Positions 1 to 6,042 of a DNA stretch of 6,367 nucleotides are shown here, piece by piece. The position numbers and the translations under genes were made by a program. A model generated the notes under the pieces. That model was not told where the DNA came from. It ran no database searches and worked only from the letters and a program-made list of their open reading frames with translations. The stretch is from ZC4RG30 sp039929265 (GTDB taxonomy: Bacteria; Pseudomonadota; Gammaproteobacteria; Steroidobacterales; Steroidobacteraceae), in NCBI GenBank assembly GCA_039929265.1, contig JBDSRN010000142.1, forward strand, positions 1 through 6,367, read 5' to 3'. Position 1 is the stretch's first letter, and the number at the start of each line of letters is the position of its first letter.

Positions 1-399
1 CGGCAGATTCGGCGTCATGTTGCCGGGAATGCCCAGCTTCGAATAACCCGCGGTCGAGAGGAAATCGAGCTGCCCCCCCTGCCCGCCGATCAGCACGTTC
101 GAGCCAGCAATATTCGCGCCGCCTGACAGGTCGAAGCAGATGAACGGGATCTTGCCCGCACCTGCGGAAATGCCGCAGCCGCTCGCGTTCATGCCCTTGC
201 CATCGAGATTGGTGAGCACGTCCGCGTTTGCCCCTCCGGACATCAGCGCGCCGAGCATGCCCGGCACCATCACCGTGGCGGAACCACCGACGAGCCCTGC
301 GGACAGGAAATCGCGGCGTGACACCGGCAGGCGGTGATCCGCATGCAGGATGGGCTCGTTGAGGCCGCGGGCTTTCGGAACTTTACGTAGCAGTCGCAT
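1..399 (-). CDS. Tat-exported DUF1501-like protein, N-terminal part only (runs off left edge)
   Basis: Translating the minus strand from the ATG at 399 gives 133 residues with no stop before the window edge. Residues 27-35 read SRRDFLSAG, a twin-arginine (Tat) signal motif, followed by a hydrophobic Gly/Ala/Val/Met stretch to about residue 52 and a likely cleavage region near ANAD (57-60). The mature start (residues 84-108: KIPFICFDLSGGAN, then GSNVLIGG) is a beta strand followed by a Gly-rich loop. It resembles the entry strand of DUF1501 (alkaline-phosphatase/sulfatase-like) proteins, which are typically Tat substrates. The start is supported by GAGGGA six nt upstream and by the 18-nt gap after the upstream gene's stop. 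It is the third gene of the operon. DUF1501 proteins often neighbour planctomycete-type cytochrome genes, which fits. The catalytic part is outside the window, so enzyme activity cannot be judged. Homologues may carry misleading database names; I could not check. Confidence 0.72.
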   Translation of the reverse strand, partial: MRLLRKVPKARGLNEPILHADHRLPVSRRDFLSAGLVGGSATVMVPGMLGALMSGGANADVLTNLDGKGMNASGCGISAGAGKIPFICFDLSGGANIAGSNVLIGGQGGQLDFLSTAGYSKLGIPGNMTPNLP

Positions 400-405
400 G
401 ATTGA

Positions 406-411
406 TCCCTC
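406..411 (-). promoter_or_regulatory. Ribosome binding site of the Tat-signal gene
   Basis: The minus strand reads GAGGGA six nt before the ATG at 399. It lies within the 18 nt between the stop of the LamG lipoprotein gene (418-420) and this start, so translation probably follows directly on the polycistronic message. Confidence 0.6.
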
Positions 412-417
412 GATCCT

Positions 418-2862
418 TTACTGCACGGTGAGCGCGCCGCTGCCCAGGGTGGCTGCACAGGCGGCTTTCGTGACGGTCGCGATGTTCGAACCCGGCGTGA
501 CAATGAGCTTGGTAATCAGCGAGTTGAGTTCGCCCTGGACATCTGCCGTCTGCGGCTGATTCGCGAGGCTCGTGCCGACCACCTTCTGCAGCAGCGGGTT
601 GATCACCAGATCGCGATTCGGCTGACTTGCGAAATACGCGCTCGCGCTGCCGCCGCCCGTGTTCAGGCCCGGGAAGAACGCGGTACGCTTCGCGACGTCA
701 TCGACCAGAGCTGCGCAATACTTGATCGCGAGTTGCGCGATGCCGGTCTGGTGCGAGGCGAGGAAGGCGTCGATGCTCGGCACAGCCGGAAGCTGCTGCT
801 TCAAGGTCTGGAACGTGGTGGCGACTGCGGCGGTTGTCGTCGGGATGCCGGTGATGTTCGCCATGCTCTGGTTCAGCTGATCGAAGGTGCGCACACCCAC
901 ATCCGGCAGCAGCGGATTATCGGTCGGTGTCTGCGTGACAGGCGTCGGATCGGTGCTCGCATGCAGGTGACTGCCGATCTGCTCGAAGGTGAGGAAGAAC
1001 ATGTCGGCGGTCGGACCCTTCTCGAGTCCGATGATCGTCCCGATGTTCGCGAGCACCTGACCGGAGCTCGCGGTGTAGGCGCTGCCGATGTTGGCGTTGA
1101 GCGTCGCGTACGCCTGGCCCACGTGCGCCTCCGCGCCATTGATGCCGATGCGCATGCCCTTGACTGCAATGCTGCCCGGAACCACCGCCGGATCGAGGCT
1201 GATGAAGGTGGGGTTGGTGAACAGGTACGAGTAGCTGTCGTACTGCGCGCCCTCGAACATGATGTAGCTCTGGGGCAGGTTCACCAGATTGGAGACGTTG
1301 AAGAGCAGGAAGTATCGTTCACCGACGCCTGCCGCGAAGTTCTGCTGGATCTGCACCGTGGTCAGTGCACGATTGTGTACGGCCGCGAGTTTGATCACGC
1401 CCTGCCACTGACGATTGTTCGACGTCTCGTTGCCGAGCACGAAGGCGAAGGCATCGTCCCAGTCGGCGAGCGAGCCGCCGGTGCGTGGATCGACGTCACC
1501 CGTCGGGTTGCCGTTGACGTACAGGCGGCGACCGTTGATCGGATCGAACGTCAGCACGACGTGCTGCAGCGAGGCCTGCGCATCGCGGTCGGTGTCCTTC
1601 GTTAGCAGTCCCGGAATGCCGTTCGCATTGGTGGTGCTGCTGCGGCCAAAGGCCTCGTACTGGTAGGCACGCTGCGCAAGCGTCACGTTGCGCGCAGTGG
1701 TGCCGCCCGAGTAGCTCATCAGGAACGCATCTTCCTGCGTGACGTTCGCGGGCGCCGCCCAGATCTCGAACGTGTACTCACCAGTGGCCTTGATCTTGTC
1801 GGCGAGCTTCTTGCTCGCGGTAGTGGTGCCCTGCACCTTGCCACCCGCCTTGATGTTGATGCCCCAGCCGCCGACCCAGGTGGCGTCACCGGACATGGAC
1901 AGATTCAGCGCCGGCTCGACGCCGCTGGTGTCAAACACCGAGCTGCCCGTACCCGTCTTGAACTCGTACAGCGCGACCAGATTCGTGTCGTGGCGATTTC
2001 CGCCTGCAGCAACCGTGCCGTCGTACAGCGTCAGCGCCTTGGAGATGACCAGCGCCGGGTCCACCACCTGCAGGGGGATGCCATTGGCGAAGGCCGTGAC
2101 GGAATTGAGCATAGTCGTCGCATCGTTCGCGCAGCTGGAGGTCCAGCAGTTGTGCGACTCGTCGCGCAGGCGCACGACCAGGCGCGAGATCGCCGGGTTG
2201 TCGAGGTTGATCTTGGCGCGTGCCGCGGCGTACGCCTCGTTCACGTCGTTGCTCGCGAAGAACGGCGACTGCGGTGTCGCGGCGCCCGAGGAATGGCAGC
2301 GCGCGCAGTTGCCCTTGTTCGCATCGTGCAGGATCGGATAGATGGTCGAGGCGAACAGCGTCGAGTCCGTCGGGAAGCTCTTCGCGGAACCCACGCTCTG
2401 GTCAACCGGGGCGACGAGCTGGATCGTCTTGCCGCCGGTCGCGACAGAGCCGGCCCAGTTGCGGATCCATGTGGTCAAAATGTCGCCGCAGGCCGAGTTG
2501 CTCGACAGCCAGCAGTTGTGACCGCCGGCGACCTTGAGCACCATGCGTGACTGGTCAGGCTGAGTCAGGTTGACTACGCCATTGGCGTCCGCGTAGGCGG
2601 CATTGACATCATCGTTGCGCGCGAAGCGCGGCGTCTGGCCGCCGGCGTTGTGGCAACTGCCGCAGCGGTTGGACGCCTTGATGTTTTCCCACAAATTGAT
2701 CTTGAAGGCCTGGATGTCGACTGTGGACGGGGCGGGACCCGTGTAGTCGAGCACCGTCGGAGGTGTCGTCGTCGGGTTGAGCTTCGTGGGCGCACCACCT
2801 CCGCACGCGGCGAGCGTCGCGAGCAGCACTGCGGCACCAAGATTCTTGATGGCGGTCTTCAC
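418..2862 (-). CDS. Di-haem c-type LamG-domain lipoprotein
   Basis: An 814-aa lipoprotein. The start chosen is GTG at 2862, because GGAG lies 8 nt upstream and it gives a clean signal (MKTAIKNLG, hydrophobic core, lipobox LAAC with Cys20); reading on to a TTG at 2895 would overlap the upstream gene. Domains: two tandem haem-binding modules, CGSCH at 67-71 and CARCH at 186-190, each followed 44-47 residues later by HNCW (115-118 and 237-240) and a further Cys (125, 244). A LamG/concanavalin A-like beta-sandwich follows at about 293-511 (LVALYEF near its start, HVVLTFD and GRRLYVNG inside). A beta-rich stretch at about 515-640 (VKGMRIGING, ADMFFLTFEQIG) is of a type I cannot name. A helical tail spans about 655-803 (VRTFDQLNQSM, QLPAVPSIDAFLASHQ) and resembles parts of planctomycete-type cytochrome proteins. 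Inferred role: membrane-anchored periplasmic or surface electron-transfer protein with a ligand-binding LamG domain. Substrate unknown. Second gene of the operon. Confidence 0.85.
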   Translation of the reverse strand: MKTAIKNLGAAVLLATLAACGGGAPTKLNPTTTPPTVLDYTGPAPSTVDIQAFKINLWENIKASNRCGSCHNAGGQTPRFARNDDVNAAYADANGVVNLTQPDQSRMVLKVAGGHNCWLSSNSACGDILTTWIRNWAGSVATGGKTIQLVAPVDQSVGSAKSFPTDSTLFASTIYPILHDANKGNCARCHSSGAATPQSPFFASNDVNEAYAAARAKINLDNPAISRLVVRLRDESHNCWTSSCANDATTMLNSVTAFANGIPLQVVDPALVISKALTLYDGTVAAGGNRHDTNLVALYEFKTGTGSSVFDTSGVEPALNLSMSGDATWVGGWGINIKAGGKVQGTTTASKKLADKIKATGEYTFEIWAAPANVTQEDAFLMSYSGGTTARNVTLAQRAYQYEAFGRSSTTNANGIPGLLTKDTDRDAQASLQHVVLTFDPINGRRLYVNGNPTGDVDPRTGGSLADWDDAFAFVLGNETSNNRQWQGVIKLAAVHNRALTTVQIQQNFAAGVGERYFLLFNVSNLVNLPQSYIMFEGAQYDSYSYLFTNPTFISLDPAVVPGSIAVKGMRIGINGAEAHVGQAYATLNANIGSAYTASSGQVLANIGTIIGLEKGPTADMFFLTFEQIGSHLHASTDPTPVTQTPTDNPLLPDVGVRTFDQLNQSMANITGIPTTTAAVATTFQTLKQQLPAVPSIDAFLASHQTGIAQLAIKYCAALVDDVAKRTAFFPGLNTGGGSASAYFASQPNRDLVINPLLQKVVGTSLANQPQTADVQGELNSLITKLIVTPGSNIATVTKAACAATLGSGALTVQ

Positions 2863-2870
2863 TGTCGGTA

Positions 2871-2874
2871 CTCC
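2871..2874 (-). promoter_or_regulatory. Ribosome binding site deciding the GTG start
   Basis: The minus strand reads GGTGGGAG, with GGAG at 2871-2874 placed 8 nt before GTG 2862-2860. This is the reason for preferring GTG over the in-frame TTG at 2895 and GTG at 2877, both of which would add residues ahead of a normal n-region and overlap the previous gene's stop codon. Confidence 0.6.
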
Positions 2875-2879
2875 CACCG

Positions 2880-4079
2880 TTAGTCCCCCATGCAATAGGC
2901 GGCTGCGGCGGCGAACACCTGCTTCATCTTGTAGCCACCGGACTTGAAGGCCGTCGTGATGTTGGTTACCTGCGTGCGATCGGTGCCATTGCCCGGGGCG
3001 CGGAAGCAGACCGCCTTGAACACCTTCTCCACCTGGCAGCGCGCGAACTGGTCGCTGCCGGCGAGTTCCTGGCCCAGGGATTTCGCGCCGGTGCCGCTAC
3101 CACCCGTGGGGCTCCAGCCGAGCAGCTGGTTTGGTCCCTTGCGCCAGTAGTTGTCCCAGTGATCGTCCGGTGTGACGAAGCCAGGCTTGAAGTTGTCGCT
3201 GTTGATCGTGTACTTCGGCTGCACGGCGCCCGGTGTGTACACGAGGCGCCCCGCAGTCTCGTCGTAGCTGTAGTACGCGAAAGCCTGCGCCATCGGGTCC
3301 ATGCCACTGTGGCAACCGATGCAGTTGTTCAGGAAGATGCGGCTGTCGCCACCCGGGGAGCGACTCACGTCCTGGCGAATGCGATCCGGCGGACGGCTGG
3401 TGTCAGCGACCTGCTCCATGTCCTTGCACATGTGATTGATCAGCGTGAAGCGGAACATCGCGCGGTTGGTGCCCGCGACGAAGAACGACTGCGCCGCAGC
3501 GCGAGTGCTCATCACGCCAGCCGTCGCCGCCGCCGGGAGGCCTGACGCAGTCGACTGCGCCGTCGACACCAGCACCGCGGGATTGGAGAGATCGGCGCCA
3601 GAGCTCTCGAGCTGCTCGTACAGATCGTTGTTCGCCGGGGAGTAAGCGGGGCGACCGGCACCACCTACGTACAGGAGGTCGGCCGACAGCACGGTGTTGA
3701 ACGGTACATCGTCACGGATCATGCCGATGACGGTGGCGGTGTAATCGTTGAGTGGCGCGAACACCGTCTGGTCGCGGTTGGTCCACGGCGTGACGAAGTT
3801 CTTCAACGTCACGTTGTAGAAGGACGGCGCCTGCAGTGCGATTGCCGCGGCGGCGATCGGATCGCCTGGGATCAGCGCTGCCATCGCATTGAGCGTGGCG
3901 GCATCCGGCGGAACGCCAGCGATACGGTCATGCATCCGCTTTGCCTGCGTGCGCGCATCGGCGTGTGCGTAGCCGGCAAAGCCCAGAAGGATCGCGCCGA
4001 CCGCGATCGATGTGTTGAGGGCTGCGCGCAGCTTCACTGCCGCCGCGGTGCGATGTTTGTCGAGCTGTTCAAAGTTCAT
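2880..4079 (-). CDS. Secreted monohaem cytochrome, compact DUF1592/DUF1588/DUF1585-like protein
   Basis: A 399-aa protein. I take ATG 4079 as the start, since the 48 codons upstream of it look non-coding and this ATG leads into a Sec signal peptide (basic n-region, core SIAVGAILLGFAGYA, cleavage near AHA/DA at 38-42). Residues 85-140 (SFYNVTLKNFVTPW, RDDVPFNTVLSADLLYVG) resemble DUF1592. Residues 188-285 resemble DUF1588: GVMSTRAA, then the haem site CIGCH at 253-257 followed by SGMDPMAQAF. Residues 345-396 (FARCQVEKVFKAVCFR, GYKMKQVF) resemble DUF1585. In planctomycetes these domains sit in much larger proteins with an extra N-terminal cytochrome; here one haem site remains and the CxxCH modules are on the neighbouring lipoprotein gene, 17 nt downstream. 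Met260, Met263 or His308 could supply the distal haem ligand. Probable role: periplasmic redox partner. Reaction unknown. The Shine-Dalgarno is weak (AGG, 5 nt). First gene of the operon. Confidence 0.82.
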   Translation of the reverse strand: MNFEQLDKHRTAAAVKLRAALNTSIAVGAILLGFAGYAHADARTQAKRMHDRIAGVPPDAATLNAMAALIPGDPIAAAAIALQAPSFYNVTLKNFVTPWTNRDQTVFAPLNDYTATVIGMIRDDVPFNTVLSADLLYVGGAGRPAYSPANNDLYEQLESSGADLSNPAVLVSTAQSTASGLPAAATAGVMSTRAAAQSFFVAGTNRAMFRFTLINHMCKDMEQVADTSRPPDRIRQDVSRSPGGDSRIFLNNCIGCHSGMDPMAQAFAYYSYDETAGRLVYTPGAVQPKYTINSDNFKPGFVTPDDHWDNYWRKGPNQLLGWSPTGGSGTGAKSLGQELAGSDQFARCQVEKVFKAVCFRAPGNGTDRTQVTNITTAFKSGGYKMKQVFAAAAAYCMGD

Positions 4080-4095
4080 ATGAACCTGTCCATTT

Positions 4096-4105
4096 GCCGT
4101 ACGGC
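4096..4105. repeat. 10-bp perfect palindrome next to the minus-strand start
   Basis: GCCGTACGGC is identical to its reverse complement and ends 16 nt before the ATG at 4079. It is immediately followed by a second inverted repeat. It could be a repressor site or part of a 5'-UTR fold covering the weak Shine-Dalgarno. A 10-bp palindrome can occur by chance in GC-rich DNA. Confidence 0.4.
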
Positions 4106-4106
4106 C

Positions 4107-4124
4107 TTTTCGCAACCACGAAAA
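4107..4124. repeat. Inverted repeat TTTTCG-N6-CGAAAA in the 5'-UTR
   Basis: Perfect 6-bp arms around a CAACCA spacer, one nt from the GCCGTACGGC palindrome and inside the presumed untranslated leader of the cytochrome gene. The flanking GTAC on each side can extend the pairing if four bases bulge on one arm. It could act as a protein-binding operator or an mRNA hairpin near the ribosome binding site. Confidence 0.4.
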
Positions 4125-4151
4125 GTACCGGCGGCGGCCTGTGCGGGACGG

Positions 4152-4180
4152 ACTATACGCAGCAAAAAAACCGGTCTGAA
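4152..4180 (-). promoter_or_regulatory. Candidate sigma70-type promoter of the three-gene minus operon
   Basis: On the minus strand, TTCAGA (4180-4175, 4 of 6 to TTGACA) and TATAGT (4157-4152, 5 of 6 to TATAAT) are separated by exactly 17 nt, with a T7 tract in the spacer. Transcription would start near 4145 and give a leader of roughly 65 nt that contains both inverted repeats. This is the best promoter match in the region but is assigned by eye only. Confidence 0.45.
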
Positions 4181-4306
4181 TGTCTCGATCCACCGACGTC
4201 GCCGTGTGCAGACAGAAATACAAACCGCTCGCAACTGTATGCTGCGACCCGAGTTATGCGACGCTCGTCACGGCGCAAACGCGCCCAGTACGACTACCTA
4301 GAGACT

Positions 4307-4334
4307 TGCCTGCACCGGATTCATCCGACAGGCA
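4307..4334 (+). promoter_or_regulatory. Nested stem-loop in the leader of the HzsA-like gene
   Basis: The outer arms TGCCTG (4307-4312) and CAGGCA (4329-4334) pair perfectly. Inside them CGGAT (4316-4320) and ATCCG (4323-4327) pair perfectly, with only CAC and A as unpaired internal bases. It ends 17 nt before the GGGGAG of the mini-ORF. No T-run follows, so it is not an intrinsic terminator. It could be an RNA control element or a dimeric operator. Confidence 0.45.
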
Positions 4335-4364
4335 GCCAAACGCGATTGAACGGGGAGTGCCGTG

Positions 4365-4406
4365 ATGGCCTCTGCAGATCGCGAAGTTTTCCTCGAGGAG
4401 TTTTGA
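4365..4406 (+). CDS. Possible 13-aa leader peptide coupled to the HzsA-like gene
   Basis: ATG at 4365 encodes MASADREVFLEEF and ends in TGA at 4404-4406; the last base of that stop is the A of the next gene's ATG (TGATG overlap). A strong Shine-Dalgarno (GGGGAG, 4352-4357) lies 7 nt upstream. The next gene's own GAGGAG is inside the mini-ORF and codes for its Glu-Glu. This geometry is typical of translational coupling. The peptide has no runs of one amino acid that would suggest classical attenuation. It is too short for coding statistics and may be fortuitous. Confidence 0.4.
   Translation: MASADREVFLEEF
4395..4400 (+). promoter_or_regulatory. Ribosome binding site of the HzsA-like lipoprotein gene
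   Basis: GAGGAG lies 5 nt before ATG 4406. It supports this start over the ATG at 4424, which has only a poorly spaced GGAG, and over the far-upstream open frame from 4094. Confidence 0.65.
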
Positions 4407-6031
4407 TGCACCGGTTGGAGTGGATGAAGCCGCGAAGCCTGTTGTCACTCGTGACGCTCGTCACAGTCCTGTCTGCGTGCAGCGGCGGGGGCAGCGTCAA
4501 CCTGGGCAGTGGTCAGAGCGCCGATCCCGCGACGGTCGATTTTCCGATCGCGTACGTGAAACGCACCATTCCCCCTGTCGCCGACGACCTGCGCCAGCAC
4601 CGTGACGCGCTGCCGGACGCGGATCTGTGGATACGCGACCGCGCCTCACCAGGGGCGCCTGAGCGCAACGTTACCGAGCGCATCACCAGGACCGACCGCT
4701 TCGACGTCAAGGACGTCGATGTCTCCGCCGATGGCAAGCGTTTCATCTTCGCCATGCGCGGCCCGCTCGCAATGAACCAGGACGAGGAAGACCCGCCGAC
4801 CTGGGGCATCTGGGAATACGTGCCTGGCACGGATCAGCTCAAGCGACTGATCGTCTCCGACACAATAGCTGCCGAAGGCAACGACGTGTCACCGCACTAT
4901 CTGCCAGACGGTCGCATCGTGTTTTCCTCGACGCGCCAGCGCCAGAGCAAGGCGATCCTGCTCGATGAGGGCAAGCCCGGCTTCGAAGCGCAGACCGAAG
5001 TAAATCGCAGCGAGCCCGCTTTCGTGCTGCACGTGATGAATGCCGACGGCAGCAACATCCACCAGATCTCGTTCAACCAGAGCCACGACATCGATGCGAC
5101 CGTACTCTCGAACGGGCGGCTCATGTACAGCCGCTGGGATGGCGCGGATCGCCAGGACCAGGGCATCCATCTGTACAGCGCCAACCCCGATGGCACGGAC
5201 CTGCAGTTGCTGTACGGCGCGCAGAGTCACGCCACCGGCACCGACAATTCGGTCGTGCAGTTCGTGCACGCGCGCGAGATGCAGGACGGTCGCGTGCTCG
5301 CGCTGATCCGACCGCAGGCCGGCACCGGTATCGATTTTGGCGGCGATCTGGTGATGATCGACACGCAGACCTATGTCGAGAACACCCAGCCCACACTCAC
5401 CAACGCCGGCATGCCGGGCCCCGCGCAGACGCGCGCGACGCCGAACGAAGTACTGACGATTCCGGGCCCCTCGCCCGGCGGTCGTTTCAACTCCGCGTTT
5501 CCGCTGTGGGATGGTTCCAACCGCATCCTCGTGACGTGGACGCAATGCCGCCTCGCCGAAGGCGGCGCTATCGTTCCCTGCACGAGCGCGCGCCTGGCTG
5601 CCGCCAGTCTTTTGCCCGGCGCGGTTCTGTACAGCGTGTGGATGTTCGACCCTGCGGACAACACGTTGAAGCCGGTGATGGCGCCGGTGGAAGGCGTGAT
5701 GGTCACCGACGTCGCCGCGGCGCAGCCACGCACGCTGCCCGCCGTGATCCTCGATGGTGTGCCGGTCCTGCCCACGAACAGCGAATACCTCGCCGGCTTC
5801 GCCTCGCTGCCGAGCGCGATCCTCACCGCCTTCTCGCCGATCGAGCCGCCTCCGGGCGTGCGCAAGCTCATGCTCGATTACCGCGCCGTGACCGACCAGG
5901 ACACCGGCCTCACCCTCGAATTCCGTCAGATGGCCGACCCGTTCAAGGACACGGACTACCACATCGTCGAGGTCAACTTTGGCTCCGCCAAGGGCGACGC
6001 CGCGCAGCTCAAGCGCATCGTCACGCAGTAA
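4406..6031 (+). CDS. HzsA-related PD40 beta-propeller lipoprotein, no haem sites, atypical C-terminus
   Basis: A 541-aa lipoprotein: basic n-region (MHRLEWMKPR), hydrophobic core and lipobox LSAC with Cys25, then SGGGS. Residues about 45-450 have TolB/PD40 beta-propeller character with repeated blade motifs: VDVSADGKRFIFAMRG (104-119), NDVSPHYLPDGRIVFSSTRQ (159-178), LHVMNADGSN (208-217), HDIDATVLSNGRLMYSRWD (227-245), LYSANPDGTDLQLLYG (256-271). This arrangement resembles the non-catalytic middle part of hydrazine synthase alpha and the widespread 'HzsA-related' proteins. No CxxCH exists: the only other Cys are 381 and 392. So it cannot bind haem c as HzsA does, and I do not propose hydrazine synthesis. 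After ILDGVP (residue 453) family likeness is lost and leucine codons become almost all CTC, so residues 454-541 may come from another source. It is divergent from the cytochrome/LamG operon and probably acts with it in the periplasm or outer membrane. Confidence 0.8.
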   Translation: MHRLEWMKPRSLLSLVTLVTVLSACSGGGSVNLGSGQSADPATVDFPIAYVKRTIPPVADDLRQHRDALPDADLWIRDRASPGAPERNVTERITRTDRFDVKDVDVSADGKRFIFAMRGPLAMNQDEEDPPTWGIWEYVPGTDQLKRLIVSDTIAAEGNDVSPHYLPDGRIVFSSTRQRQSKAILLDEGKPGFEAQTEVNRSEPAFVLHVMNADGSNIHQISFNQSHDIDATVLSNGRLMYSRWDGADRQDQGIHLYSANPDGTDLQLLYGAQSHATGTDNSVVQFVHAREMQDGRVLALIRPQAGTGIDFGGDLVMIDTQTYVENTQPTLTNAGMPGPAQTRATPNEVLTIPGPSPGGRFNSAFPLWDGSNRILVTWTQCRLAEGGAIVPCTSARLAAASLLPGAVLYSVWMFDPADNTLKPVMAPVEGVMVTDVAAAQPRTLPAVILDGVPVLPTNSEYLAGFASLPSAILTAFSPIEPPPGVRKLMLDYRAVTDQDTGLTLEFRQMADPFKDTDYHIVEVNFGSAKGDAAQLKRIVTQ

Positions 6032-6042
6032 CCCTCCGCCCG

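Larger units (their letters stand above)
4080..4405. other. Divergent leader/intergenic region
   Basis: About 326 bp between the outward-facing starts at 4079 (minus) and 4406 (plus). It holds a candidate promoter for the minus unit (4152-4180), two adjacent inverted repeats near the minus start (4096-4105, 4107-4124), an A7 tract (4164-4170), a nested stem-loop (4307-4334) and a 13-codon mini-ORF (4365-4406). I found no convincing -35/-10 pair for the plus strand. The open frames that cross it from 4094 (+) and 4223 (-) look non-coding in composition. Confidence 0.7.

Noticed and set aside
733..1605. 290-codon open frame on the plus strand
   Set aside because: It is antisense to the LamG lipoprotein, with Arg/Val/Gly/Asp-rich shadow composition and no domain I recognise.
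1990..2550. 186-codon open frame on the plus strand
   Set aside because: It is antisense to the tandem haem modules of the LamG lipoprotein and has shadow-frame composition.
4161..4180. A7 tract (T7 on the minus strand) as an intrinsic terminator
   Set aside because: No GC-rich hairpin precedes the T-run on the minus strand, and it lies in the spacer of the candidate promoter.
4080..4223. 48-codon N-terminal extension of the cytochrome frame
   Set aside because: It would place the Sec signal peptide internally and cross the candidate promoter and both inverted repeats.
4180..4365. 61-codon open frame ending in a TGA that overlaps the mini-ORF's ATG
   Set aside because: No Shine-Dalgarno and no protein-like pattern; a second TGATG overlap is suggestive but probably chance.
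4094..4405. 104-codon N-terminal extension of the HzsA-like frame
   Set aside because: It would bury the signal peptide and lipobox inside the protein, and the good Shine-Dalgarno is at 4395-4400.
4889..5962. 357-codon open frame on the minus strand
   Set aside because: It is antisense to the HzsA-like propeller and rich in Arg/His/Gly/Ala, typical of a GC-rich shadow frame; the plus strand has the signal peptide, ribosome binding site and recognisable blades.
4406..6031. True hydrazine synthase alpha subunit
   Set aside because: No CxxCH haem sites and no beta/gamma subunit genes nearby; only the propeller part is similar.
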